Shown here in pieces: positions 23,096 to 34,076 of a stretch of DNA of 64,000 nucleotides (within the stretch, counting starts at the first letter, position 1; every line of letters begins with the position of its first letter). The DNA comes from Beverwykella pulmonaria (Eukaryota > Ascomycota > Dothideomycetes > Pleosporales > Melanommataceae). The position numbers and the translations under genes were made by a program. The stretch lies in assembly GCA_001599595.1 (NCBI GenBank), contig BCHH01000007.1, positions 2,188,719 to 2,252,718 of the forward strand, written 5' to 3'. Below the pieces are notes generated by a model. The model was not told where the DNA came from and did no database searches. It saw only the letters and a program-made list of their open reading frames with translations.

Positions 23096-24294
23096 GGAGC
23101 AGGTAATCGGTACTGCGGAAACGAGGAGGTTATTTGCGACAAGCAGGCGAACAAGGGTTGCCAAAGTCATTCTTGAGATGGTGTTGATGTGGATGATTAT
23201 TGAGAAAGGGTCTTTGGAATAGTGAGAAAGGTGACAGTTTGGTGCTTCACCGTCTTCATCAATCAGCTAACCAAACCAGTTCATCCCGCAAATTCGACAG
23301 CGAATTCGACAGCGAATTCTTGCGAGACTTAGCAAAGACAAGTTGGTCTTTAGTATTGCTCCTGTGCCTTTGAGATATATAAAATAAGCTCTCAAACCAT
23401 TAACGATTGCTCGGATAGTTAAAAAAACGGATTTCTCTATGCAAGGCTGCCCCACTCCGTCGTTGAGTGTCCTGCTAACATCCATCATTCGTAGTTCACC
23501 ACCTTATGAACTATTTGCTTGAACCAAGGTCGTTACTTTAAAGAGAGCCAAAGGATGGTACTCTTACATGGCACTAGATCTAAGCGATTACCCTATCCTC
23601 TTCGAAGACATCATTCATAGGTATCTCCTGCGTGCCTTGAACGGCAATCTTCCCATTCCTGCCCTTGAAGTCCTCAAGAAATTATCTACTGCCCTCAATA
23701 ACCATCCACTGCGAATCCATCGAAGCCCAACGCCGACCTTCCTGCACTTCCGGATCTCGCGCACACGGTTTCCTCATTCATTACTCCCAACAGCTATCTT
23801 CCTGAAGCTAAACCGACGAACGTAAGTATGTGTATAACACCATCACAGTGTCTTATTTGGGCACTGACGCACATCTTGTCCACTAGAAATTCTCACCTTC
23901 GTTCAAGACACCTCACCTCCCATTCCGGAAAACTCCCAAAACTGTAGCTAGGGACTATGGGTGGCACTTGTGGCAATACGACTACGGGCAATTATCGTCG
24001 CTGTGTCAGTGGGGATAATACTAGTTGTATATGGTGCCATAGGCTTGATCAGCACTTTTATCAGGTTGTGGTGGGATCCTGAAGCCACGGCGGAATAAAG
24101 ACAAGCAGGAGAGTCACACGTAACATGAGAATAAAGGGCAATGAGTGGGAAAAAGGCAAACATTTCATACGGCTAGAATCCGTAATGGAGAACTGACAGC
24201 TGAGACAAGTTTCCAGTAGAGCAGTGGAATGTCCATTTCAAGATTTAAATCGAAAGAGATCTATCTATATACATAAAACCGTCCACCGGGGTAT
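23096..24294. other. Gap with a possible small two-exon gene fragment
   Basis: No gene is firmly supported. An ATG at 23568 opens about 45 codons (DYPILFEDIIHRYLLRALNG). After an apparent frame change the sequence runs into a good donor (GTAAGT at 23824) and an acceptor near 23887, then an open exon ending at 24018 with PSFKTPHLPFRKTPKTVARD and YGWHLWQYDYG. This could be a small unrecognised gene or its relic. Promoter elements of the pirin gene do not lie here, as that gene faces the other way. Confidence 0.3.
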
Positions 24295-25275
24295 CTACTC
24301 GGCATCTTCTGTCCCCATATCGAATAACAAAAACTCTGCAGCCTTATCCCCAACACTCTCCACCTCAATCTTCGCCGGGCCGACAACACCATTAACATAA
24401 GCACTATCCCCCTCGCCGAGGACTGTATCTCCAATCCTGATCTTCGCACCGCCCTCAGGTTGCGCGCGCTTACTCATGACGACCTGCAAAAAAATCTTTC
24501 TCGGGCCTTCAGCAACGACTTCGTGCTCGACCTTGTTCCCGGGGGAGAGGATACTCGCGTCCATACTCAGGTCAGCCTGCAGCCCAATCGGTTGTGTCTC
24601 GCCCTCAAACTTGCCCAGCCGGTCTGTGTACTCCATAATGCGAACAAGCTTATCCGTCTTCTGCTCATCGCTCCACTTCTTCGTCTCATAATGCGGCTTC
24701 AACCCGCTCTTATTGGGCTTGGCCCAGATCTGCAGGAAATGCACTTCCTCGGCCTTGTTCCTGTTATACTCTGAATGTCTGATCCCGGTCCCGGCACTGG
24801 TAAACTGCACCTCCCCTCTCTTTAGATTTTCGAGATTGCCCATGGAGTCCTTGTGCTCGAGGCATCCATTGACAATGTACGAGAAGATGAGGAACTCGGA
24901 GTGGGAATGCGTGCCGAAGCCGGTGCCGGGCTTAACGCGATCTTCGTTTATGACGCGGAGCGGGCCGAAGGACGAGTGCCGCGGGTCGTGGTACGAGGCA
25001 AAGCTAAAGGTGTGGAAGCTGTAGAGCCAGCCGTGGTCGGCCTTGCCGCGGGCGGACCAGGGCCGTTTCGTGATTTTCATTGTTGCTGGTGCGGCGGCGG
25101 TGGACATTGTGCGGAGAGTGGGTGCGGTGAGAAGGGTGCTGAGGGTGCTGCGGAGGGGGGTGGTGAGAGCCAGGGTGAGAGCGAGGAGGGCGATGAGGGT
25201 TGCGATAGTTTTGGTCGTGTAGAAGGGTGCTGTGGATGGAGATGGCTGCGGCTGTTCACTGGTAGTGTCTGTCAT
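24295..25275 (-). CDS. Pirin-family protein with N-terminal hydrophobic extension
   Basis: Pirins are bicupin metal proteins; some have quercetin 2,3-dioxygenase activity and others act as nuclear cofactors. This one is a single exon of 326 residues. The ATG at 25275 is chosen over an in-frame GTG upstream because a TATA-like box lies just beyond it. Residues 1-70 form an unusual extension with a hydrophobic helix (TIATLIALLALTLALTT, near 22-38), suggesting membrane or organelle targeting; a second ATG near residue 58 could give a soluble cytosolic or nuclear form. The pirin domain shows the metal-binding set in GFGTHSHSEFLIFSYIVNG (two His) and TGIRHSEYN (His and Glu), then HFLQIWAKPN. The C-terminal cupin is complete. 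It is divergent from the methyltransferase-like gene at 25693. Confidence 0.92.
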   Translation of the reverse strand: MTDTTSEQPQPSPSTAPFYTTKTIATLIALLALTLALTTPLRSTLSTLLTAPTLRTMSTAAAPATMKITKRPWSARGKADHGWLYSFHTFSFASYHDPRHSSFGPLRVINEDRVKPGTGFGTHSHSEFLIFSYIVNGCLEHKDSMGNLENLKRGEVQFTSAGTGIRHSEYNRNKAEEVHFLQIWAKPNKSGLKPHYETKKWSDEQKTDKLVRIMEYTDRLGKFEGETQPIGLQADLSMDASILSPGNKVEHEVVAEGPRKIFLQVVMSKRAQPEGGAKIRIGDTVLGEGDSAYVNGVVGPAKIEVESVGDKAAEFLLFDMGTEDAE

Positions 25276-25314
25276 CAGAAGAGAGGGGATTCTGTAGCAT
25301 TGATTTCGAGGGGG

Positions 25315-25322
25315 TTTATATA
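25315..25322 (-). promoter_or_regulatory. TATA box of the pirin gene
   Basis: Read on the minus strand this is TATATAAA, about 40 bp upstream of the ATG at 25275. The 417-bp gap to the divergent gene at 25693 probably contains regulatory sites for both. Confidence 0.4.
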
Positions 25323-25692
25323 CACGGTGGTTAGTACGACGGGTTAGTGCGAGCACGTTGGAGACGCTTCTACGGCGACGAAGAATTCTTTGTTGTCGCT
25401 TTGCAATGGTGAGTAAGGCGTGACGAAGTTGGCCATGGGAGATGGCTTACGCATCGCTGAGTGATGACCAAATTGTCAGCCACCATTTTGAAGCGCGAAG
25501 TGATTGGCGGAAGTGGAGTAGCGTGGAATTGGCCCGCGTCCCACCTTCGCACTTTCACGATAGCCCCGCGATCACGAATCTAGTTATTTACTGCCCAGTT
25601 CGGTATCCGCAGAGCACTCGCAAGTAGGCCGTAGACGTGGGTTCTGAAGAGAAAGGCACGATCGGGCAAGCGAGACCCGGCAGCCGGACAGC

Positions 25693-26873
25693 ATGGTCTT
25701 GGAAAACTTCCACCCAGATGCTTTCCTCGACAGCTGGTCGGAAGAGTTCATTCCCAACGAGAAGAAGTCATTCCAGAAATGCATTGGCTTCACATTCAAA
25801 CTGCCAGAGAACGACAAGTATGCGTACAGAGCACAGGGAACGACAACGCTTGGCATGACACAAGCCGCTATCAATGGGAAGAGGGAGAATGGACTGCATG
25901 ATTGGTACCATGATGAGGAGGGGAAACCTGTGCGTGTATCTCTTTCTATTCTTCCTATGTCCTTCGCGTTCTTACCCCCTCGATAGAGCTCTCGAAACGG
26001 CGCCTGACCTCTCCACAGGTCGAGCCTGCCCATCCATCGCCGGAGGAGATCTCAGCATACACGTCCCTCTTTCAGCCGTCGGTTTCTCTCCCAAAGGCCT
26101 TGAAGGGCTTCAAAGCAAACGCCAAAGCCAGCACGCTCCGTTCCACCATCTCCGCCCACATGTCATCCCGTTTCCTCAATTCGACCACCAACCTCCTCCC
26201 CGCAAAAAAAGACCGCGTGCACAAGAACCCCTACCTCGACCTGTGGACCTACAGCTGCCAAGAACTCGAATGGGCCGGTCCCATACCCGCCACGCTCCAC
26301 ACGAGAATCTCGCACCACATCCTGCCCATCTTCTACCACCACTTCGGCTGCATCGTCCCCACGTACGCTGCTCTTAGCGTCATCGCCAAGTTAGCCCAGC
26401 CGGCGAAACCGAGTAAAGAGCCTGTAAAGCCGATCCTGGATGTGGGAAGCGGGAATGGGTACTGGACGTTCATGCTGCGCCGGCTCGCGCTGGAGAGCGG
26501 TATGCTGCCGCTCGTCGTTCACGCCATCGATAACCAGACGTCAGCGTACCGCGTCATGTGGATACCCGACACCATCATCGCGTCGGGCGTCGATTATCTA
26601 GCTACGCATGGGAATGGGAAGGGCGCAGTGCTGCTACTGGTGTATCCGCAAGCCACAGGCGATTTTACAGCGAGCGTGCTGAGAACGTTCGAGGGGGATG
26701 TAATGGTAGTCGCGGGAACGCAGAATGAGAATAGGTTCACGGGGTTTACAGATACGACGGTGGAGGAATGGGTTGAAGAGTATCTTAGGGGATGGGAGTT
26801 GGTGCTCAGGATGCCATTGCCGAGTTTTGCGGGGAAGGACGAGGGCTTATTTGTTTGGAGGAGGAAGGGGTAG
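25693..26873 (+). CDS. Methyltransferase-like protein of unknown substrate
   Basis: A fungal protein with a Rossmann-type SAM-binding signature, ILDVGSGNGYWTFMLRRLAL (motif I, near residue 217), and a later acidic loop HAIDNQTS that could bind the ribose. Exons 25693-25929 and 26019-26873 give 363 residues. The intron (GTGCGT...CTCCACAG, 89 nt) joins EEGKP to VEPAHPSPEE in frame. The N-terminal 200 residues are less conserved and include KNPYLDLWTYSCQELEWAGP, just before the SAM domain. No signal peptide or membrane helix is present, so it is probably cytosolic. The acceptor substrate is unknown. It is divergent from pirin. Confidence 0.8.
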
Positions 26874-27586
26874 AGACTGAGATGGGTGTTATTTGGTACG
26901 AGAAGCGCTAGAGAGATGCTAAGGCTCTGGTGGCAGCCTGTGCATTGGGAGGCGGAAGGGCTGTGTACTCGCAACAGGACAGGACAAGACAACTCGACTT
27001 GCTCAAGGACATCGTCGACCATGTCACACGTCTCTCGCTCCCGAAGACGCTGCAGCTCCATTTCCACACCCCTGCACGCCAAGCCCCCACACGCACGCTA
27101 AGAATCCTTCCCGCTAGCATGGCCTGGCAAGCCAGCTTAAAAGCGGAGAGCCGGTACAGCCACAACTTCCAGTTTCAGCGACGTGGCCATGATGTCATTG
27201 TTAATTTGCGCTGAAACGAGCATCCCAAGGTTGATGCTGCAATTAAAGGAGAAGATGCCGTGATGGAGTGACGTGCTACTAGATGGCTAGGTGGCGTGAG
27301 TGAATCATGTAAGGGACAGCAGGTGCACGATGGTGCAATGGAGAGATTGAAGTCTTTTTGGATGATGTATCTTTTCTACGAGCTGCAGGTGCTGTAGCTG
27401 CTGTTGTTATGATTTGATTACAATGATTGTTGCCGTGACCCAAATTCGCATCCTGTGCGAACACCCAATTATGCTCCCCAGATTCCCAAATAATACAATA
27501 GCTTTTCACACTGGCCCACCTCAATCAATTTTCAGACAGCTTGTGAAGCGCAAGAAGTAGTAGGGAAGTGTGACAACCAATCCCCT
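26874..27586. other. Intergenic between convergent genes
   Basis: About 710 bases between the 3' ends of the methyltransferase-like gene and the minus-strand Ser/Ala-rich gene. Overlapping open frames (such as 26930-27214) start at non-ATG codons and have no family. Confidence 0.5.
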
Positions 27587-27985
27587 TTACAAAAGCCCAG
27601 CGACAGCGAGAAGACCACCAGCAATAGCGCCCATAGCCGGGAGAGCGGTGGGGTGAGCAGCAGCGCCAGTCGACGTAGCAGTGGCCGCATTCGTGAGTGA
27701 CCCCAGGAGGGAGCTCTCTTTGGCGGAAGCACTGCTCTTCACAGACGCTGCGAGAGAGCTCGCGGCAGCGCCGCCTGACTGAGTAATGGATGCAATGACT
27801 GAGGCGCCCTGGGAGCGAATGGAGGAAATTTCACTGGCAACGGAGCTGGCCTCGCCGCGGAGCGAGCTAGCGATGGAGGATGCGCCGCCGAGCACAGAGG
27901 AGACGTCGCCCAGGATGGAGGAGAGGAGTTGGCCATTGGCGGCTCCGGCGCCGAGGACAGTGATGAAGATGGTGGAGAAACGCAT
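27587..27985 (-). CDS. Small Ser/Ala-rich secreted protein with GPI-anchor-type ends
   Basis: Single exon, 132 residues, starting at the ATG at 27985 (MRFSTIFITVLGAGAANGQ), which gives a signal peptide; an upstream in-frame extension lacks this logic and overlaps the leader. The body is a low-complexity run of Ser, Ala and Gly with repeated SS(V/I)xS units (SSVLGGASSIASSLRGEASS) and no cysteine. The last 18 residues (AMGAIAGGLLAVAGLL) are hydrophobic after small residues, as for GPI attachment. A cell-wall or plasma-membrane surface protein is inferred. A TATA-like box read on the minus strand lies near 28173-28180, about 190 bp upstream. Confidence 0.72.
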   Translation of the reverse strand: MRFSTIFITVLGAGAANGQLLSSILGDVSSVLGGASSIASSLRGEASSVASEISSIRSQGASVIASITQSGGAAASSLAASVKSSASAKESSLLGSLTNAATATSTGAAAHPTALPAMGAIAGGLLAVAGLL

Positions 27986-30689
27986 GGTGAAGTTTGTGGT
28001 TGCGGCGGAAGGATTGAGTGAACTGGGGAGATGGTGAGTAGATGTTGGAAGAAAGTATAGGTTGACAGCACGCACCGGAAGTTTGCGGAGAGTGATTGAT
28101 GGAGATTGAAATTTCGAGTAATGGCAATTGTGTTGGATGGTGATCGAATAAGCCCCCAAAAAGAGCGCGGCTTTTATATATGCTCACCTATGCTTTAGTT
28201 CCAGCCCTAGCCCCGGCCACTGCCACAAACAAAGTTGATGCACCTTCTCCCTCGCCGCACCGCCTCACGCGATTCTGTTACGTATTGCCGGGGTCCCTTA
28301 CTGGATACCGCCGCCGCATTATGCAAAGCTACTCGGCCGCCATACCCGTTTCAAAATTGTGCGACTGTGAAGTGACGGGATTGATGCGTGCCTTGCTTTT
28401 CACTTCTGTGGGGTATCCTGATGATGCCGAAGCTTAACTAGGGAGATCATGGTGCCCGGACTGCCTCCTCGTTTTGCCATGACGAAATGTGATGCTAACT
28501 TTGTGACCGTTGCTCGAGCGATGATGGCGAAACCGCCATCTTTGAGCTGCCGTGTTCGGCGTTGGCTGAGGGAGCAACGCGCCTCGTCTTTCTGTTCCAT
28601 TGCTGCTGTGAGATTGGACGAGCAGTCCACGAAACTCCTTCGGTGCAGAGCCTCTTTATGACGACGCTCCTCGCTAGATTGATCACAAAAGTTGTGCACG
28701 CTAGCGACCGAAATAGAAGTCTCCAGTTCTCGATCGGGCGATCCTCGTTGCTCTGCTTTCCTGAAACAGCGAGCGGTTTTCGATAAGAATTACCATAATT
28801 CGACCAATTGCGATATATGCTGGTCTTTCTTAAGCAGCTGAGCCACACTCGTAGCTCCAGACGCGTCAAGTTGGCCCCTAGACGAGTCTGTCTTGTTGGG
28901 TTGCGTGTTGGAGATTACGCAGCTTCTTGTGGCGATGAGGTCATTTGCTATGCTGTCGCTCACGGTTTTGGAGAGATAAAACATCCGTCCTGTGGAGGGA
29001 AATTGCATGCAAGGAACGCTTGGATAAACTGCTTGGCTCATCCACGCGGAAGAAAGGCACCGTTAACGTCCGAGCAGGGTGAGACTTTTGAGGAATATGC
29101 CGTGATGATGCATGTGGCGTTCGTTCTAAGGTTCGGCTAGCCCAGGCTAAGCTAACGTCTTCTCGTTAGCGTACGTGTCTGGAATTTGGAGACCCAGCCT
29201 CGTCACTCAATCATCACCTCATGTCTCTTTCTAGTTTCCAAACCATGAGACCTTGCTTGAGTCTATCGACGATGGGAAAATCCATTCGTCAAGTTCCAAG
29301 TGAGTTCTACAGTAATCGAGATGAGAACGGTTGATGGGTACTAATGTCCTGATAGCTTGTCTTCTCTGCGCATGTGTCCAAGCTAGATTTCATAGACATA
29401 CTTTTAAACAGGATGTAGCTCCTCCCCAATGACCAATAATTGCGACCTCCAGAAGCTGTGGGGTTCTAGAGTATTAAAAGGTTCAGCACCTTTTGCACCT
29501 TACCATAAACGGACTGCATGCTTGGCATCCCCAGTCGTACCTTCCCACTCGGACCTAAAACCTCAGACCTCAGACCACCCAACTATCTGCTTCGTTCGAT
29601 ATGCTCTCTCTAATTACGTCGCCTTCTATCTATTTGCCCTCGGTAGTTGTGAGCCACGCAGTGCCGGTCTTCGCCTTAGGCAAGCGTCGTAGTGGCAGAG
29701 ATTCGCTCAGATCTGCCCCTGTCATGTCCCTGCTCAGCTTGATCGAATTGCCGCAGCTAGATGATTTGGATTACGATCTCTTCAGAGATCATTTGCAAGA
29801 CAAAGAAACTTCAAGCACTGTCAAGACTCCGCCTTCTACCGATGCTTGAGTTTGGACGACCTCTACGGCGAAGAGACCTACCTGACACGCATCGTTCCTA
29901 TCCCCAACAGCATCGGCCATGCCACCCACCCATTTGAGGTAATTCCCTTCTGTCAATTCGTTTATATTCTCGACTCCCATAACTATAATTCCTTTTCCTC
30001 CCGCTGCCCTTGCATGTCCCAGGTACCTGACCCTCGGGGCGCCAAACCGTGGCAAATACCAATCGAGTGTGAACCACGGCACCTCTCATAGAATTTACAA
30101 TGTGATTTGTTCTTTAAATTCACATTCAGCCAGTTATATCCATTCACAGAAAGGGTAGGCTTTTGAATTTGTTTCATGAGTTTCCATTTCTGTCTGTGAG
30201 GGCGGGCTTTTGGTGGCGTCGTTATAGCCGCCTGGCGTCCGACGCACTGCACGAAGAACAGCACATTCCTACTTTTGTCGAATAGGAACCTCTCAAAATT
30301 CCCCAAACGCTTTTGAGAAGTCCATTATTCGCCAAACCCTCGAATAGCAATGCAAATTCACTATCTGTTATCGACCCCCTCAAACTCTACCTCAAGGTCT
30401 GCACACATGGCTCTAATTATAGTGGCATACATCGCGAGGCTGTCTTAGCTACCTCGTAGTGCAGCTTCTGTTGCGACCGTCCATACGCAGGAACATATGG
30501 AGTGTAGCCACAACTCGTCTTTCAAAACCAGCCTCACGTGGGGAGTGCAGCTGCCCGCAGATAAGGCGCAGAAGGCACAGTAAGTATTAAGAGAAGTGCT
30601 CAGGAGTCCGAACATGGTCACTCATCTCCACTCATTTAGGCGTTTCAACTATAGTCCTTCTTTCAGTCTCTTTTGAAAATATCTTTAAA
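27986..30689. other. Long gene-poor tract
   Basis: About 2.7 kb. I see no supported gene. An open frame at 29601-29849 (plus) overlaps a second frame (29846-30091, with LSLDDLYGEETYLTRIVPIP) that looks protein-like, but I cannot place the family or find splice sites that join them. The part nearest 30690 should hold the promoter of the ricin-B-like gene. Confidence 0.4.
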
Positions 30690-31760
30690 ATGGAATTTGA
30701 CAGGAACTCATTCTACCGGCTCTCGACGGCTGCGGCGCAAAACTCTCAATTGTCACTGGCTGGATCCTACCCATACATTGGGGATAGGGAGGGCCTAGTT
30801 ACATATGGATTTTCCGACAACAACACTCCCACGCAGCAATGGCAGCTTTTCCCTGTGAGCGGGTCGACGTTTATGTTGCGAACAAAGGCGTCTGGGTCGA
30901 ATGGATATCTGGCCACCTCGAGAAACAGGTCGATGACACCTCAGATCCTCGATCGTCCAGAAACGGATAGCTCGATGCTGTGGAAGATCAACGCCTGGGG
31001 TGATGGTACATTCTATCTCAGCAACAATGCGAACGGCAAGATGTGTCATTTAGACGTTAAGGATACTGGCTCCGTTCGTATGAGCACCAATATCACTCGA
31101 CCTCAGCCTGGCCAGGCTTTCTACTTTGTGAAGCTAGGCCAGATCAACAACTCCGCTTTCTCTACCGTAAGGGCACCGCCTTCGAGCTCGGCGACCCCGA
31201 CACCTCATCCGACTTTCATACAAACAAATACCCCTGTCCCTGATGCGTCCGTGTTTCCTCACACTATCCCAACTATCTCAACCTTAACGATCTCAACCTT
31301 AATTACGGAGCCGGCTTCGTCTACAACCACTTCTCCACTCCAGTCTCCGACGGCATCAGCCCAATCACAACAAACCCTAATTCGACTGTCTCCTTCAGCT
31401 GCCATGGGAATCGGTGCCACCATCGGAGTTTTAGGACTGATGTGCCTCACTGCCATATCCCTCCTCATCTACCAGCGATGGAGTCCACGTCGACTAGAAT
31501 TGCTACACCATGACCACTCGAAGATGTGGGATGGATTCACACCAGCTGCAAATAGCTCAGCATTTCTACCCCAAGACTATATATCCTCAGACAATGAGAC
31601 GTTTATCGCAGAGCTTCCGGATAGTCCTGCCCCTACCTTCAGCCGAGCGGTAGGGGGAGGGCACATGCGGTGGAGCCGCGCGAGCTGGCTTGATTACTCT
31701 CCCAATAGTCCGATCACTCCTTGTACACTGGTTAATCCACCGACAGAAATGCCGGTGTGA
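30690..31760 (+). CDS. Single-pass membrane protein with ricin-B-like lectin domain
   Basis: Single exon, 356 residues, ATG at 30690. Residues 1-150 look like a beta-trefoil carbohydrate-binding (ricin B/RICIN-like) module: FYRLSTAAAQNSQLSLAG, TQQWQLFPVSGSTFMLRTKA, MLWKINAWGDGTFYLSN and HLDVKDTGSVRMS give the repeating strand-loop pattern with QxW-like positions. A Ser/Thr/Pro-rich stalk (about 160-230) precedes one transmembrane helix (238-261, IGATIGVLGLMCLTAISLLI) and an 95-residue cytosolic tail starting YQRWSPRR. No cleavable signal peptide is evident, so insertion would use the internal helix with the lectin part outside. The domain assignment is moderate; the ligand is unknown. Confidence 0.75.
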   Translation: MEFDRNSFYRLSTAAAQNSQLSLAGSYPYIGDREGLVTYGFSDNNTPTQQWQLFPVSGSTFMLRTKASGSNGYLATSRNRSMTPQILDRPETDSSMLWKINAWGDGTFYLSNNANGKMCHLDVKDTGSVRMSTNITRPQPGQAFYFVKLGQINNSAFSTVRAPPSSSATPTPHPTFIQTNTPVPDASVFPHTIPTISTLTISTLITEPASSTTTSPLQSPTASAQSQQTLIRLSPSAAMGIGATIGVLGLMCLTAISLLIYQRWSPRRLELLHHDHSKMWDGFTPAANSSAFLPQDYISSDNETFIAELPDSPAPTFSRAVGGGHMRWSRASWLDYSPNSPITPCTLVNPPTEMPV

Positions 31761-32307
31761 TGGCGTCGGACGTGTCGGTGCCGGCGGAGGGGGGCTAATG
31801 TCTTTTATATTCTCAGTCTTTACCAGTCACGTCTTCCCACGATTTCCTAATCTCGACTAGCTCTCGACGACTCTTTGTTTTCATTATTTCTCTTTCTCTT
31901 TTCTCTTTCTAATGAGGACGGCATCTGTATGCACAATTTATATAACTTTCTAGACATTGAATGACGGACGAAGCACGAATGGCACATTACTGAGTTGACA
32001 ATGGTTTAACCTGGACGTAGATTTTGTACGATACATAAGTAAAGCCATGATTCATTTCATCTTACATAGCCTCGACGGCCTGAGCGAAGAAAATTCTGCG
32101 TGTTATATACCTCATCTGAGCTGTGCTTGGCGCGCGGGCCCATGCACGGTTCAGTAATGGCTCGGGCGGAGCTTGCTTTTTCTGTGTCCCTCCCAGCCAT
32201 CAACCACCAACACCATACCTCCGCTCCTCCACCCACGGCCGCCCACAGTAGCTGCAACTCTACGCATAGCTGTAATTGCACCACGCACACGTATTCCAGC
32301 CATCAGT
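31761..32307. other. Promoter region of the IDH2 gene
   Basis: About 550 bases between the ricin-B-like gene and IDH2, pyrimidine-rich in places. No repeat and no further gene were recognised. Confidence 0.45.
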
Positions 32308-33802
32308 ATGCTTGCGTGTCGCACTTTCGCCGCGCCCGCGCGGCAATGCCTGCGGCGGGTGAACGGTCCCTCCCGATGGGCGCCCGCCCTTGCGCAGGTT
32401 CGTGCTCCAGCCCGCCAGGCTTCAATTGGGGCACCGCTTGATATGCAGAGGACAGCATAGCTAACAGTGCTTCTACGTAGGCTTCGTCGCGATCTTATGC
32501 GGTCAAGGCCGAAGACAAAGTCGCCCATTTCAAGGGAACCAAGGGCAACGATGTAAGCCCCCCGATAACGCCAATGCGAGCCTGCTTAATGCATGAAAGT
32601 TGGGAATTGGATACAGGGCAGAAAGCTGACAAGGAACTACAATCAGGGCAAATACACAGTTACGCTCATCGAGGGCGATGGTATTGGGCCGGAAATCGCG
32701 CAGTCGGTGAAGGACATCTACTCGGCCGCCAAAGTACACACACCTTTTATGGAAATTGCTGGCTCTAATACTGATCGCTGGGAAGGTCCCAATCAAGTGG
32801 GAGTCGGTCGACGTGACACCGCAGCTCAAGGACGGCAAGACAGTCATTCCGGACGCGGCTATTGAGAGCGTCAAGAAAAACTACGTTGCGCTCAAGGGCC
32901 CGCTCGCTGTATGCCAGCCATTCCTCGCCTGCTACACCACTGACAGCAGTAGACGCCCATCGGCAAAGGCCATGTCTCCCTTAATCTGACCCTCCGCCGA
33001 ACCTTCAACCTTTTCGCCAACGTCCGACCCTGCAAATCGATTGAAGGCTACAAGACTCCATACGATAACGTGAATACCGTCCTGATCCGTGAGAACACCG
33101 AGGGAGAATACTCCGGCATCGAGCATGTGGTTGTCGATGGCGTTGTCCAGAGCATCAAGCTCATCACTCGGGAAGCCTCCGAGCGCGTCCTCCGATACGC
33201 CTTCCAGTACGCACAGGACATTGGGAGGACAAAGGTGCGCGCCGTGCACAAGGCCACCATCATGAAGATGTCTGATGGTCTCTTCCTGAGCACTGCCCGC
33301 GAGATCTCCAAGGATTTCCCCAACATCGAGTTCGATGCTGAATTGCTGGACAACACATGCTTGAAGATGGTTACGGACCCGACACCGTACAACGACAAGG
33401 TTTTGGTTATGCCTAACCTGTATGGAGATATTCTATCTGATTTGTGCGCTGGACTTATCGGTGGTCTCGGGCTTACCCCGTCTGGAAATATCGGAGATGA
33501 GTGCTCTATCTTTGAGGCCGTTCATGGTTCCGCCCCCGACATTGCTGGAAAGCAGCTCGCTAACCCCACTGCCCTGCTTCTCAGCTCCATTATGATGTTG
33601 CAACATATGGGTCTCAATGACCACGCTGCCAACATCCAGCAGGCCATCTTCAAGGTGCTCGCGGAAGGCAAGGTAAGCAAAGTCTTCGCTTAATTTATCG
33701 AAACCAAGACTGACGTGCAATTAACAGACCATCACGGGCGATCTCGGCGGCAAAGCAAAGACATATGAGTACGCTGGTGCGGTCATCAAAGCATTGAAGT
33801 AG
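32308..33802 (+). CDS. IDH2: Mitochondrial NAD-dependent isocitrate dehydrogenase, subunit 2
   Basis: Catalytic subunit of NAD-IDH, which oxidises and decarboxylates isocitrate to 2-oxoglutarate in the TCA cycle in the mitochondrial matrix. Six exons: 32308-32397, 32481-32552, 32647-32733, 32786-32908, 32953-33672 and 33728-33802, giving 388 residues. The Arg/Ala-rich N-terminus ([20 protein letters not shown]) is a mitochondrial presequence. Conserved blocks are [33 protein letters not shown] with [10 protein letters not shown] (substrate-binding Ser and Arg), [40 protein letters not shown] (metal-binding Asp) and [12 protein letters not shown]. The order and length match fungal IDH2. The mature chain pairs with an IDH1 regulatory subunit not encoded here. 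IMP2 follows 275 bp downstream on the same strand. Confidence 0.97.
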
Positions 33803-34076
33803 ATTCTTATTGATATTCGCATTGAGATGATGGGACGGCAGCGATGATGCATTTTGTCTATATGTACTAGCCTCTTGTACTATATGCATGCGATTTGATC
33901 AATAGATGTGGTTTCCTTGATTCCTGACTTGTTGTTTCTCCGCATCTTATCAATTTGCCAAGTGATGAGGACTCTATAAGATCCGAGCTTCATCCGCACC
34001 CAAGCTTCAAGCTTCAAACTGAACAACAAAATTCCTAACATCAATTGAATACCTCTCACAGCTCACGTCCGCCGAA

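Noticed and set aside
24853..25347. 164-codon plus-strand frame opposite the pirin gene
   Set aside because: It is the antisense shadow of the GC-rich N-terminal pirin coding sequence; Gly/Glu-rich low-complexity translation without family.
492..25648. Identical 17-mer TAGACGTGGGTTCTGAA at about 492 and 25632
   Set aside because: One chance match of this length is roughly expected in 64 kb; the flanks do not align.
27587..28159. Longer 190-codon version of the Ser/Ala-rich protein
   Set aside because: The additional N-terminal part would bury the signal peptide; the ATG at 27985 gives a proper secretion signal.
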